From Pseudomonas cyclaminis (lineage in GTDB: Bacteria; Pseudomonadota; Gammaproteobacteria; Pseudomonadales; Pseudomonadaceae), in assembly GCF_015163715.1 (NCBI RefSeq), contig NZ_JADDUM010000261.1, forward strand, positions 1 to 32,703: a stretch of DNA of 32,703 bases, given 5' to 3'. Below the pieces are notes generated by a model, which was given only the letters and a program-made list of their open reading frames with translations, did not search any database and was not told the DNA's origin. Position numbers and translations under genes: made by a program. The stretch's first letter is position 1; each line of letters opens with the position of its first letter. This document shows positions 1 to 7,310 of this stretch, piece by piece.

Positions 1-35
1 GGATTTCGAGCAGGCACGGTTGAAAGTGGGGCATG

Positions 36-173
36 GGTACCTACACAACTTCCGGTGGATGCTGAATCTATGGCAAATGGGCTGCTGCGCAGCCAGCGCG
101 GGCAAGCCCGCTCACCACAACAGCCCTCTCACCACAGAGTTATGTGTAAGTCTTTAAGAGTTGTGTAGATACC
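36..173. repeat. MITE-like intergenic element with terminal inverted repeats
   Basis: A 138-bp segment is bounded by GGTACCTACACAACT (36-50) and its near-perfect reverse complement AGTTGTGTAGATACC (159-173; one mismatch). Its first 50 bases recur at 23916-23965 with a handful of substitutions. The interior holds a small hairpin (GCGGGCAAGCCCGC, 98-111). There is no coding potential. It lies directly beside a REP half-site. That it moves as a non-autonomous element is inference from the inverted ends and the second copy. The first 35 bases of the window show nothing recognisable. Confidence 0.55.
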
Positions 174-177
174 CATG

Positions 178-205
178 GCCATCGGGGGCAAGCCCCTCCC
201 ACATG
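178..205. repeat. REP half-element
   Basis: The sequence CCATCGGGGGCAAGCCCC followed by TCCCACAT is the right arm of the REP palindrome that occurs as full inverted pairs at 3026-3120 and 20633-20724. It sits downstream of the Lrp-family gene, so it may be transcribed at the end of that operon. The remaining bases up to 232 show no gene. Confidence 0.75.
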
Positions 206-232
206 GGATCTCCGGTGTTTGGGGGAGTGGGG

Positions 233-739
233 TCAGGTCAGTTCGGTCGCGGTGTTTTTAACCACCGCCAACTCCGGATGCGCCACCAACTTATCGATAT
301 GCAACTCGTCATTGTTCAACCAAGTCTCCGTCAACACCCGGTAATGCTCCATATCCCGGCAACGCATGCGCAGGCTGTAGTCAAACGGCCCACTGATCAG
401 TTGGCATTCGAACACCTGGGGACAGGCCTTGACGCAGGCTTCGAAGGCCTTTTGCGCCGAGCGCCCGCTTTGGTTGGACAAGGCCACCAGCACCAGCAAC
501 GACAGCCCTGGCGAGACCATCTGTACATCGATGATCGCCCCATACCCACGGATCACCCCGCGGCGCTCCAGCTTGCGCACCCGCTCCAGGCAAGGCCTGG
601 GGGTGAGGTGCACCAGTGACGAGAGCTTTTCGTAGGTGATGCGCCCCTGATGGCGCAGCACTTCGATGATCGCTTCATCGATGCGGTCCAGCGCGGGGGA
701 GGTATGGGGTCCGTTGGCCTTGGTATCCATGGGTTTCAC
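233..739 (-). CDS. Lrp/AsnC family transcriptional regulator
   Basis: This is a 168-aa DNA-binding regulator of the feast/famine family. An N-terminal winged helix-turn-helix spans about residues 17-65 (LDRIDEAIIEVLRHQGRITY, then LTPRPCLERVRKLERRGVI). It is followed by an alpha-beta RAM ligand-binding domain (about 80-150, with the typical FECQLISGPFDYSLRM segment). The start ATG overlaps the stop of the upstream ABC ATPase gene (ATGA), so it is translated as the last cistron of the amino acid transport operon; ATG at 730 is an alternative start. By analogy with other Lrp-type regulators it probably senses the transported amino acid or a catabolic product and controls this locus. The ligand is not readable from sequence. 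Confidence 0.9.
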   Translation of the reverse strand: MKPMDTKANGPHTSPALDRIDEAIIEVLRHQGRITYEKLSSLVHLTPRPCLERVRKLERRGVIRGYGAIIDVQMVSPGLSLLVLVALSNQSGRSAQKAFEACVKACPQVFECQLISGPFDYSLRMRCRDMEHYRVLTETWLNNDELHIDKLVAHPELAVVKNTATELT

Positions 740-1566
740 TTCAAACGGTTGGAAAGAAATTGCTGCAAGCGCTCGCTTTTGGGATGGTCGAGGATCTCGG
801 CGCCGCCGTGTTCCTCGACCCGGCCCTGGTGCAGGAACAGCACTTGGCTGGACACCTGACGGGCAAAGCCCATCTCGTGGGTGACCATCAGCATGGTACG
901 ACCTTCCTCGGCCAACGTCTGTATGACTTTGAGGACTTCTCCTACAAGCTCGGGGTCGAGTGCGGACGTCGGCTCATCGAACAGAATGATTTCCGGCTCC
1001 ATCGCCAACGCCCGGGCAATCGCCACGCGCTGTTGCTGGCCACCGGACAGGAACGCCGGGTATTGATCCGCGACGCGGCCGGGCAGGCCGACCTTGTCCA
1101 GGTACATCCGTGCGCGCTTTTCTGCTTCAGCCGCACTGACGCCCAACACCCGGCGGGGTGCCATGGTGATGTTTTCCAGCACGGTCATGTGGCTCCACAG
1201 GTTGAAGTGCTGGAACACCATGGCCAGGCGTGTGCGCAGGTTTTGCAGTTGTGCCTGATGCGGCGCACGGGTGCCGGCGCGGCCTTGCTGCATTTCGATG
1301 CTGATGCCGTCCAGGGTGATGACCCCGGCGTCGGGCTGTTCCAGAAAGTTGATGCAACGCAGCATCGTGCTTTTGCCGGAACCACTGGCGCCAATCAGGC
1401 TGATTACATCGCCTTGGCGGGCGTTGAGCGAAACCCCCTTGAGCACCTCGTGTTCGCCATAGCGTTTATGAATGCCTTCAACTTGCAGCTTGATCGCAGC
1501 AGTTGCGGTGTTGGCAGCGGGTTCGTCAACAGGATAAGTGGCCAGGGCCTGCGCGGACTGATTCAT
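736..1566 (-). CDS. Polar/basic amino acid ABC transporter, ATP-binding protein (HisP-like)
   Basis: This 276-aa cytoplasmic ATPase powers the importer encoded upstream. It has Walker A GASGSGKST, a Q-loop in VFQHFNLWSHMT, the signature LSGGQQQRVAIARALA, Walker B IILFDEPTSALDPE and the H-loop MLMVTHEMGFAR, all typical of the polar amino acid (PAAT/HisP) subfamily. A roughly 25-residue low-complexity N-terminal extension precedes the usual HisP start (IKLQVEGIHKRYGEHEVLKG); the annotated ATG lies 3 bases after the permease stop, which supports it. It overlaps the downstream regulator by ATGA. The substrate class (arginine, ornithine, citrulline or similar) is inferred from the adjacent ocd and ctlX. 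Confidence 0.93.
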   Translation of the reverse strand: MNQSAQALATYPVDEPAANTATAAIKLQVEGIHKRYGEHEVLKGVSLNARQGDVISLIGASGSGKSTMLRCINFLEQPDAGVITLDGISIEMQQGRAGTRAPHQAQLQNLRTRLAMVFQHFNLWSHMTVLENITMAPRRVLGVSAAEAEKRARMYLDKVGLPGRVADQYPAFLSGGQQQRVAIARALAMEPEIILFDEPTSALDPELVGEVLKVIQTLAEEGRTMLMVTHEMGFARQVSSQVLFLHQGRVEEHGGAEILDHPKSERLQQFLSNRLK

Positions 1567-1569
1567 GGG

Positions 1570-2283
1570 TTAGCCTCGGGTAGGAACAAGAAAACGCATC
1601 CAGCGACGTTCGGCCAGTCGAAACAGGCCCACCAGTGCAAAGGACAGCAACATGTACAGCAGGGCGGCGATGCCGAAGGCCTGGAACGTCAGGAACGTCT
1701 CGGCATTGGCATCGCGGGCCACTTTGAGGATATCGGCGACGGTGGCGGTGAACGCCAGCGACGTGGCGTGCAGCATCAGGATCATTTCATTGCTGTAGGC
1801 CGGCAACGCACGGCGCAACGCGGCAGGCACCACCACAAACAGGTTCAAGCGCCAGCCGTGCAGGCCGTAGGCGCGGGCGGCTTCGATTTCGCCGTGGGGG
1901 ATATTGCGGATCGCCCCGGCGAAGATTTCCACGGTGTAGGCGCAGGTGTTCAGCACAAAGGCCAGCAGGGTGCAGTTCAGCGCGTTGCGGAAAAACTGGT
2001 TGAGCAGTGCGTTGTCCTGCACCACGTCCAGGCTGTACAGCCCGGTGTAGCAAATCAGCAGTTGGATATACAGCGGCGTGCCGCGAAACAGGTAGGTGTA
2101 GAGCTCCACCGGCCAGCGCAGCCAGACGTGCTCCGAGACCCTGGCCAGCGCCAGGGGAATCGACAGGAAGAAGCCCAGCACCACCGAGATGATAAACAGC
2201 CACAGGGTCATGGCCACGCCGGACAAGCCCGCGCCATCGCTGAACAAGTAGGCCAGGCCGTATTGCTGGAACAGTTCGATCAT
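1570..2283 (-). CDS. Amino acid ABC transporter permease (HisM-like)
   Basis: A 237-aa inner-membrane permease of the His/Glu/Gln/Arg/opine family, with about five predicted hydrophobic helices. The cytoplasmic EAA loop is visible as GEIEAARAYGLHGWRLNLFV, the contact for the ATPase. The segment LYTYLFRGTPLYIQLL is the family signature near helix 2-3. It overlaps the upstream permease by four bases (ATGA) and would pair with it as a heterodimeric channel. It is downstream of the periplasmic binding protein in the same direction. Confidence 0.92.
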   Translation of the reverse strand: MIELFQQYGLAYLFSDGAGLSGVAMTLWLFIISVVLGFFLSIPLALARVSEHVWLRWPVELYTYLFRGTPLYIQLLICYTGLYSLDVVQDNALLNQFFRNALNCTLLAFVLNTCAYTVEIFAGAIRNIPHGEIEAARAYGLHGWRLNLFVVVPAALRRALPAYSNEMILMLHATSLAFTATVADILKVARDANAETFLTFQAFGIAALLYMLLSFALVGLFRLAERRWMRFLVPTRG

Positions 2284-2981
2284 CGCGCCATCCCCTTGAT
2301 GCCGAGGTTATAGCGCCGTTCGAGGCGCTTGAAGATGCGGTTGGAGAGGGTGGTGATCACCAGGTAGACCAGGCCGGCGAGGATCAGGAAGTACAGCGGC
2401 TCGTTGGTGGTCTTGCCAGCGTTTTGCGCGGCCTTGACCAGGTCCGACAGGCCGATGATCGACACCAGCGCCGTGGACTTGAGCAGCACCAGCCAGTTAT
2501 TGCCCAGGCCCGGCAGGGCGAAGCGCATCAACTGCGGGAACAGCACCAGGTGAAACCGCTGCCAGCGGCTCAGGCCATAGGCAGTAGCGGCTTCCAGTTG
2601 GCCTGCCGGCACACTGAGAATCGCGCCACGGAAGTTTTCGGTGAAATACGCGCCGTAGATAAACCCAAGGGTAATCACCCCGGCGGTAAACGGGTCGATT
2701 TCAAAATAAGCCCAGCCAAAGCTTTCGGTCAGGTCGTTGAGCCACAGTTGCAGGCTGTAGAAAATCAGCAGGATCAGCACCAGGTCCGGCACGCTGCGGA
2801 TCAGCGTGGTGTACAGCGTGGCCGGGACCCGCAGCCATTTGGCGCTGGACAGCTTGGCGCCGGCGGCGAGCAGGCCGAGGGTGAGGCTCAGGGCCAGCGC
2901 GAGGAACGCCAGTTTGAGCGTCATCCAGGCACCCTGGGCCAGCATGGGGCCGTAGCCTTGCAGGTTGAGGAGGTCGTTCAT
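2280..2981 (-). CDS. Amino acid ABC transporter permease (HisQ-like)
   Basis: A 233-aa membrane permease partner of the following gene. It begins MNDLLNLQGYGPMLAQGAW, a common HisQ-type N-terminus, and contains the conserved LYTTLIRSVPDLVLILLIFY region and the EAA loop GQLEAATAYGLSRWQRFHLV. Hydrophobic segments alternate through the whole length. Its start follows a purine-rich GGGAGAAAT-type stretch read from the minus strand (TTAGAGATTTCTCCCC upstream), so the ribosome site is not strong. A 171-bp gap containing a BIME separates it from the binding-protein gene, which often lowers expression of permeases relative to the binding protein. Confidence 0.92.
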   Translation of the reverse strand: MNDLLNLQGYGPMLAQGAWMTLKLAFLALALSLTLGLLAAGAKLSSAKWLRVPATLYTTLIRSVPDLVLILLIFYSLQLWLNDLTESFGWAYFEIDPFTAGVITLGFIYGAYFTENFRGAILSVPAGQLEAATAYGLSRWQRFHLVLFPQLMRFALPGLGNNWLVLLKSTALVSIIGLSDLVKAAQNAGKTTNEPLYFLILAGLVYLVITTLSNRIFKRLERRYNLGIKGMAR

Positions 2982-3025
2982 GGGGAGAAATCTCTAAAGG
3001 CGCAGATATTCCCCTGCAGGCCGGC

Positions 3026-3120
3026 TTGTAGGGGAGGGGGCTTGCCCCCGATAGCAGTGGGTCAGTCAATACATGTGTCGACTGGCACACCGTCATCGAG
3101 GGCAAGCCCCCTCCCACATA
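3026..3120. repeat. BIME: inverted pair of REP elements
   Basis: Left arm GGGGAGGGGGCTTGCCCCCG (3031-3050) and right arm CGAGGGCAAGCCCCCTCCCA (about 3097-3117) are inverted copies separated by about 45 bases. In the mRNA this would form a long stem-loop between the binding-protein gene and the permeases. Such structures are known in other bacteria to stabilise upstream mRNA; that role here is inference. Confidence 0.85.
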
Positions 3121-3152
3121 AGTCCTCTACCACAGGGGGGCTCGGCGTTGGC

Positions 3153-3932
3153 TTACTCGTTGTAGATGTCCTGGTCGCCGAAGTATTTCTGCTGAATCCT
3201 GGCGTAGGTGCCATCGGCCTGGACGGCGGCGATGCCCTTGTTGATCAGCGCACGCAGTTCCTGGTCGTTCTTGCGCAAGCCCATGGCAATGTCCAGCGGC
3301 AGGGTCGGGTCCTTGAAGGCCGGGCCGGTCTTGAAGTCGGCGCCTTCAGGCTTGGACAGAAAGTTGAGCTGGGCTTCGAGCTTGTCGGTGAGGGTGGCGT
3401 CGAGACGACCGTTTTGCAGGTCGGCGTAGTTCTGTTCCTGGGACTGGTAGGCCTTGACCTGGGCTCCGAGCTTGGCCAGGTGCGCACGGGCGTAGGCTTC
3501 CTGCAACGAGCCTTGCAGCACGCCGACCTGCTTGCCTTTCAACGATTCGGGCGTGTCGCCGAAGTCGGCGCTTTTACGGGTGATCACCGACGTGGGGCTG
3601 AGGAACAACCGGTCGCTGAAATCGATGACTTTCTCACGCGCCGGAGTCACGGCCATGGACGACATGATGGCGTCGAACTTGCGGGCGCGCAGGGCCGGGA
3701 TCATGCCGTCGAATTCGTTGTGCACCCAGGTGCATTTCACTTCGAGCTTGGCGCAGATGGCATTGCCCAATTCGATATCAAACCCTTGCAGGCTGCCGTC
3801 AGCGGCCACGGATTCGAAGGGCGGGTATTCGGGGAACACGCCGAAGCGGATTTCTTTCCAATCCTGGGCGTGGGCGGCGGTGGCGCACAGTGGCAACAGC
3901 AACGCAGCGAAAATTGATCGCAATGGAGTCAT
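3153..3932 (-). CDS. Amino acid ABC transporter periplasmic substrate-binding protein (Lys/Arg/Orn/His type)
   Basis: A 259-aa exported binding protein of SBP family 3. The start at 3932 was chosen over an upstream in-frame ATG because it begins a good signal peptide (MTPLRSIFAALLLPLCATAAHA, cleavage near residue 22) and is preceded by AGGGA. The mature part has the family elements IRFGVFPEYPPFES, GFDIELGNAICAKL (with a Cys pair, C61 and C67, as in HisJ/LAO proteins), FDGMIPALRARKFDAIMSSM and a C-terminal GTYARIQQKYF. It captures the ligand in the periplasm and delivers it to the HisQ/M-like pair. Context suggests ornithine, arginine or citrulline. Confidence 0.93.
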   Translation of the reverse strand: MTPLRSIFAALLLPLCATAAHAQDWKEIRFGVFPEYPPFESVAADGSLQGFDIELGNAICAKLEVKCTWVHNEFDGMIPALRARKFDAIMSSMAVTPAREKVIDFSDRLFLSPTSVITRKSADFGDTPESLKGKQVGVLQGSLQEAYARAHLAKLGAQVKAYQSQEQNYADLQNGRLDATLTDKLEAQLNFLSKPEGADFKTGPAFKDPTLPLDIAMGLRKNDQELRALINKGIAAVQADGTYARIQQKYFGDQDIYNE

Positions 3933-4075
3933 GGTGTAGTCCCTATATTTTGTAATTGATGTCAGGGCAGTAAAAAAGAGGTGCAGCTGCATTCATTCGG
4001 TGACTCTTTGGTCGGGCTCAGAATGCTTCATGGTGGTGCGTTTTTTGTGTCGTTTAGCCGGTGCGCAAAGCGCGA

Positions 4076-4098
4076 ATTGCGCTGTAAAAAAGCGCAAT
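4076..4098. promoter_or_regulatory. Inverted repeat in the promoter region of the transport operon
   Basis: ATTGCGCT (4076-4083) and AGCGCAAT (4091-4098) form perfect 8-base arms around the spacer GTAAAAA. The site lies about 145 bases upstream of the binding-protein start and downstream of ocd. Lrp/AsnC regulators bind AT-containing palindromes of roughly this size, and such a regulator is encoded at the operon end, so it is a candidate operator. A mere stem-loop after ocd is the alternative. Confidence 0.35.
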
Positions 4099-4190
4099 GC
4101 AGCGGAATCGGCTGTCGCACCCGCTGAATCGGCTTTTCAACGCTCTAAATAGGGCCTGCCCTAGGCGCAAAGCAGCAGGCCAGAGCGGTC

Positions 4191-5237
4191 TCAGGCGCGC
4201 TTTTTGTGCTGTGCGCGTGGCTGTTGGGCCAGACGCGCAAACAGGTCTTTCGGGTCGGCGAGGTCCGGCACCAGTTCCAACTCGCTGCCCACATCCAGCG
4301 CCTTGGCCACGTCCAGCACATAGCGCAGGGCCGAGTAGTCTTCGATGGCAAAACCCACCGAGTCGAACAGCGTGATCTGGCGTGCGTTCTCGCGGCCGGG
4401 CTGCTGGCCGTTGATTACCTGCCAGAGTTCGGCCACCGGCGAGTCTTGCGGCATGTGCTGGATCTCACCTTCGATACGGCTTTGCGGCTCGTACTCGACG
4501 ATCACCCGGGCACGCTCGACGATGCGGCGGTCCAGTTCGGTCTTGCCTGGGCAGTCGCCGCCCACGGCGTTGAGGTGCATGCCCGGCTCGATCATCTCGT
4601 CCGTGAGGATGGTCGCGTAGGCCTTGTCGGCGGTAACAGTGGTGACGATGTCCGCACCTTTGACCGCTTCGGCCACGCTGCCGGCCAGGATCACCTTGAT
4701 CGCCGGGAAGGCCTTGAGGTTGGCTGCCAGCTTGGCGGTGGCCTTGGCGTCGATATCGAACAGGCGGATCTCATTGATGCCGAGCATGGTGTGGAAGGCC
4801 AGGGCCTGGAACTCACTTTGCGAACCGTTGCCGATCAGCGCCATGCTGCGGCTGTTGTCGCGGGCCAGATAGCGGGCCACCAGCGCCGAGGTGGCGGCGG
4901 TGCGAATCGCGGTGGTCAGGGTCATTTCTGCCAGCAGTACCGGCTTGCCGGTGTCCACATCGCCCAGGGCGCCGAACGCCATCACGGTGAGCATCCCGGC
5001 CAGGGTGTTCTTGGGGTGGCCGTTGACGTACTTGAAGGCGTACAGCGACGCGTCGGACACCGGCATCAGCTCGATCACACCTTCCGGCGAGTGGTTGGCC
5101 AGGCGTGCGCACTTTTCGAAATCCTGCCAGCGCAGGTAGTCGGCGCGGATGTATTCGGCCATCTCGGTGATGCAGGTTTGCAGGCCTTTTTGCGAGACCA
5201 GGTAGCTGAGGTCGTTGACGTCGATATAGCGGGTCAT
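4191..5237 (-). CDS. ocd: Ornithine cyclodeaminase
   Basis: A 348-aa cytoplasmic enzyme of the ornithine cyclodeaminase/mu-crystallin family, which converts L-ornithine to L-proline plus ammonia using bound NAD+. Visible features are the substrate-binding half (VIELMPVSDASLYAFKYVNG, with K69), the conserved TTAIRTAATSALVARYLA segment, the Rossmann dinucleotide motif LIGNGSQSE (Gly-x-Gly-x-x-x) near residue 140, and GMHLNAVGGDCPGKTELD near 225, which carries the usual catalytic Asp. The length matches the longer Pseudomonas/Agrobacterium OCDs. It starts 11 bases after the ctlX stop, so the two are co-transcribed and act in sequence: citrulline to ornithine, ornithine to proline. Confidence 0.93.
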   Translation of the reverse strand: MTRYIDVNDLSYLVSQKGLQTCITEMAEYIRADYLRWQDFEKCARLANHSPEGVIELMPVSDASLYAFKYVNGHPKNTLAGMLTVMAFGALGDVDTGKPVLLAEMTLTTAIRTAATSALVARYLARDNSRSMALIGNGSQSEFQALAFHTMLGINEIRLFDIDAKATAKLAANLKAFPAIKVILAGSVAEAVKGADIVTTVTADKAYATILTDEMIEPGMHLNAVGGDCPGKTELDRRIVERARVIVEYEPQSRIEGEIQHMPQDSPVAELWQVINGQQPGRENARQITLFDSVGFAIEDYSALRYVLDVAKALDVGSELELVPDLADPKDLFARLAQQPRAQHKKRA

Positions 5238-5248
5238 GGCAAGACTCC

Positions 5249-6175
5249 TTATTGAAATGAGGGGCGGGCAGGCAGGTGCACTTCCGCCAGCATGCAGCGG
5301 GCGCTGCCGCCGCCGATGCGTTCGATGTTGTCGATGTTCACCACCACCGGTCGGGTATGGCGTTCCACATGCTGGCGCTGGGCCGGTTGCAGCGCGCCCC
5401 AGGCACTGGCGGACATCACCAGCAGCGGCTGGCCGTCGCGGTCGTGGACTTCGAGCATGTTGCCGGCGAAGGCTTCCAGCTGGTCAAAATCAAGGGCGAG
5501 GATGTCCTTGCCGGTGTCGTGCAGCGAGCGTTCCAGGGTCAGGCGTTCGTCTTCGTCGGGCAGGGCTTGCAGGCACACCACCGAGAGGTCGCGGCCCACG
5601 CTCATCATCACGTTGCTGTGGTAGATCGGCGCGTGGTGGCGGTCCACCGCATGGAATACGCAGAGCTGGTAGTCGAGGCGCTCGGCGAATTCGCGCAGCG
5701 CATCGTGGTGGGTGCGCCCGGAATGGCAGGCGTAACTGATGCGGTGCTGGCGGTCGAGCACCATGCTGCCGGTGCCTTCAAGGAAGATGTTGTGTTGTTC
5801 GAGGTGGCTGAGGTCGATGGTGTTCTTGACCGCAAAGCGTTGTTCCAGTACTTGCAGCACGCCCTTGTTGCGCTCCAATCGACGGTTCTGGCCTTCCATC
5901 GGGTACAGCACCAGGCTGCCGTCGGCGTGGCTGCTCCACCAGTTGTTGGGGAAGATCGAATCGGGGGTATGGGGCGCCGGGGTGTCCTGCACCACCAGTA
6001 CTTCGACGCCGTGCTGGCGCAGGGTATCGACATAGCCGTCGAACTCTTCCAGCGCTTTCTGCTGTGCACTGAGTGGGTCCAGGGGCTGGCGTTGGAAGCG
6101 GTTGTTGATCGCAGTGTCCGGGTTGAAGGCAAAGCGCGCCGGGCGAATCATCAGGACGGTGTTGGTGGTTTGCAT
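5249..6175 (-). CDS. ctlX: CtlX-like citrulline utilization hydrolase (guanidino-group modifying enzyme fold)
   Basis: A 308-aa member of the amidinotransferase/arginine deiminase superfamily. It shows FPNNWW (75-80), an acidic EGTGSM motif (E133), a catalytic-type His in IYHSNV (H186) and a nucleophile-type Cys in GGGSARCML (C294) near the C-terminus, the usual order of the fold. The start MQTTNTVLMIRPARFAFNPD is typical of CtlX proteins. Known family members hydrolyse citrulline to ornithine, CO2 and ammonia. The next gene encodes an ornithine-consuming enzyme, which fits. A related reaction (dimethylarginine or arginine hydrolysis) cannot be excluded from sequence alone. Confidence 0.82.
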   Translation of the reverse strand: MQTTNTVLMIRPARFAFNPDTAINNRFQRQPLDPLSAQQKALEEFDGYVDTLRQHGVEVLVVQDTPAPHTPDSIFPNNWWSSHADGSLVLYPMEGQNRRLERNKGVLQVLEQRFAVKNTIDLSHLEQHNIFLEGTGSMVLDRQHRISYACHSGRTHHDALREFAERLDYQLCVFHAVDRHHAPIYHSNVMMSVGRDLSVVCLQALPDEDERLTLERSLHDTGKDILALDFDQLEAFAGNMLEVHDRDGQPLLVMSASAWGALQPAQRQHVERHTRPVVVNIDNIERIGGGSARCMLAEVHLPARPSFQ

Positions 6176-6314
6176 GGGTGCACGAATCCATGGGGTTGGG
6201 CAGTGAGGCTATTTTGTTCGCTGTGGCGGAGGAATCCCGGCTGAAACCAAGGAGCGCCTCAGCCGGGAAAGCTGAAAAGTGGGGTGATGAAGCCGAATCG
6301 GCTGTTGGAGGCAG

Positions 6315-6344
6315 GATTCGGCAAGCTCCCTCCCACATTGGTAT
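6315..6344. repeat. Degenerate REP half-element
   Basis: GATTCGGCAAGCTCCCTCCCACATT resembles the right REP arm (GGGGGCAAGCCCCCTCCCACAT) with several changes. It lies in the 207-bp gap between divergent ctlX and the GNAT gene, a region that must also hold both promoters. Confidence 0.5.
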
Positions 6345-6382
6345 TGTGGTGTCTGTTCCAGCGTCGTCAGCCAGGAGGAATC

Positions 6383-7270
6383 ATGTCCACCGTCGTACGT
6401 CTCGCCCAAGCCACCGATGCCGAAGGCATCAGCCACGTCATCCTGGCGGCCCTGCACAGCAGCAATGCGCAGGATTACCCCGCGGATGTGATCGCCCGTG
6501 TGGCGAGCAACTTCACGCCGGACGCAGTGCTGGCGTTGCTCAAGCGCCGTATCGTGCTGGTGGCGATCCAGGATCGGGGCGTGGTTGCCACGGCGGCACT
6601 TGACGCCAATGTGGTGCGCTCAGTGTTCGTCAACCCGACCTTGCAGGGGCAGGGCATTGGCCGGTTGCTGATGATGGAAATCGAGCTGCGCGCCCGTGAA
6701 GCCGGGGTGACGGTGTTGAGCGTGCCGTCTTCGCTGACCGCCGAGCCGTTCTACACCAAGCTGGGGTTTCACACAGTGCGCGACGTTTACCATGGCAACG
6801 AGCGCACGCTGGTGATGGAAAAGACGCTGTCATCACGCTATCCCATCGGGCCGTATCGCGACCGTGCGCATCGTGCGCAAGTGATTGAGTTATGGCAGGA
6901 GGCGTTTGGCTATGACAGCGCGCATAACCTGCCGAGCCTGGCGATTGACAAGAAGCTGGCGGTCAACGATGGGTTGTTCTTCGTCGCCACCGACAAGAAA
7001 GCCGTGATCGGCACGATTCTCGCCGGCTATGACGGTCATCGTGGCTGGCTGTACTCCGTGGCTGTGCATGCGGATTATCGGCGCCAGGGCCTGGGTGCTT
7101 CGCTGGTGCGGCACGCGGAGCAGGCGTTGACGGCCTTGGGTTGCATGAAGATCAACCTGCAAGTCACTGGCGGCAATGAGGGGGTGGTGGGGTTTTATGA
7201 GGCGTTGGGATATGGGGTTGAGCCGAGGATCAGTATGGGTAAGAGGATTGTGGAAAATATCAACGGTTGA
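6383..7270 (+). CDS. Tandem GNAT-domain N-acetyltransferase
   Basis: A 295-aa protein with two complete GNAT folds. The start at 6383 was chosen because AGGAGGA lies four bases upstream; upstream in-frame codons have no such site. Domain 1 (about 1-145) carries the acetyl-CoA motif VNPTLQGQGIGRLL and FYTKLGFHTVRDV. Domain 2 (about 150-292) carries VHADYRRQGLGASLV and FYEALGYGVEPRISMGKRI, and closely resembles the stand-alone enterobacterial acetyltransferase YpeA (AGYDGHRGWLYSVAVHADYR). The acceptor is unknown; the YpeA-like half suggests a small-molecule or protein amine. It is monocistronic and divergent from ctlX. Confidence 0.85.
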   Translation: MSTVVRLAQATDAEGISHVILAALHSSNAQDYPADVIARVASNFTPDAVLALLKRRIVLVAIQDRGVVATAALDANVVRSVFVNPTLQGQGIGRLLMMEIELRAREAGVTVLSVPSSLTAEPFYTKLGFHTVRDVYHGNERTLVMEKTLSSRYPIGPYRDRAHRAQVIELWQEAFGYDSAHNLPSLAIDKKLAVNDGLFFVATDKKAVIGTILAGYDGHRGWLYSVAVHADYRRQGLGASLVRHAEQALTALGCMKINLQVTGGNEGVVGFYEALGYGVEPRISMGKRIVENING

Positions 7271-7274
7271 TGCG

Positions 7275-7299
7275 CATGATCGACAGCAACCTGATCATG
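7275..7299. other. Stem-loop between convergent genes
   Basis: CATGATC (7275-7281) and GATCATG (7293-7299) form a perfect 7-bp stem around an 11-base loop, in the 40-bp gap between the GNAT stop and the stop of the small acidic gene. No U-tract follows on either strand, so a classical terminator is not supported; it may still be a weak bidirectional end signal. Confidence 0.3.
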
Positions 7300-7310
7300 G
7301 CGGGTGAGCT

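Noticed and set aside
1..173. A CRISPR-like or RNA-gene origin for the inverted-repeat region at the window start
   Set aside because: There are only two terminal inverted copies and no regularly spaced direct repeats; no tRNA-like cloverleaf or rRNA sequence is seen.
760..2313. A 517-codon open frame on the plus strand opposite the ABC transporter genes
   Set aside because: It is the antisense shadow of conserved minus-strand genes, rich in His, Gln and Arg as expected for an antisense frame of GC-rich DNA, and has no recognisable domain.
2424..3917. A 497-codon plus-strand frame across the permease, BIME and binding-protein genes
   Set aside because: It runs through a REP pair and opposite two well conserved genes, so it is not credible as a protein.
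6176..6382. An upstream start (6284) extending the GNAT protein by 33 residues
   Set aside because: The extension crosses a degenerate REP arm and has no ribosome site, while AGGAGGA precedes the ATG at 6383.
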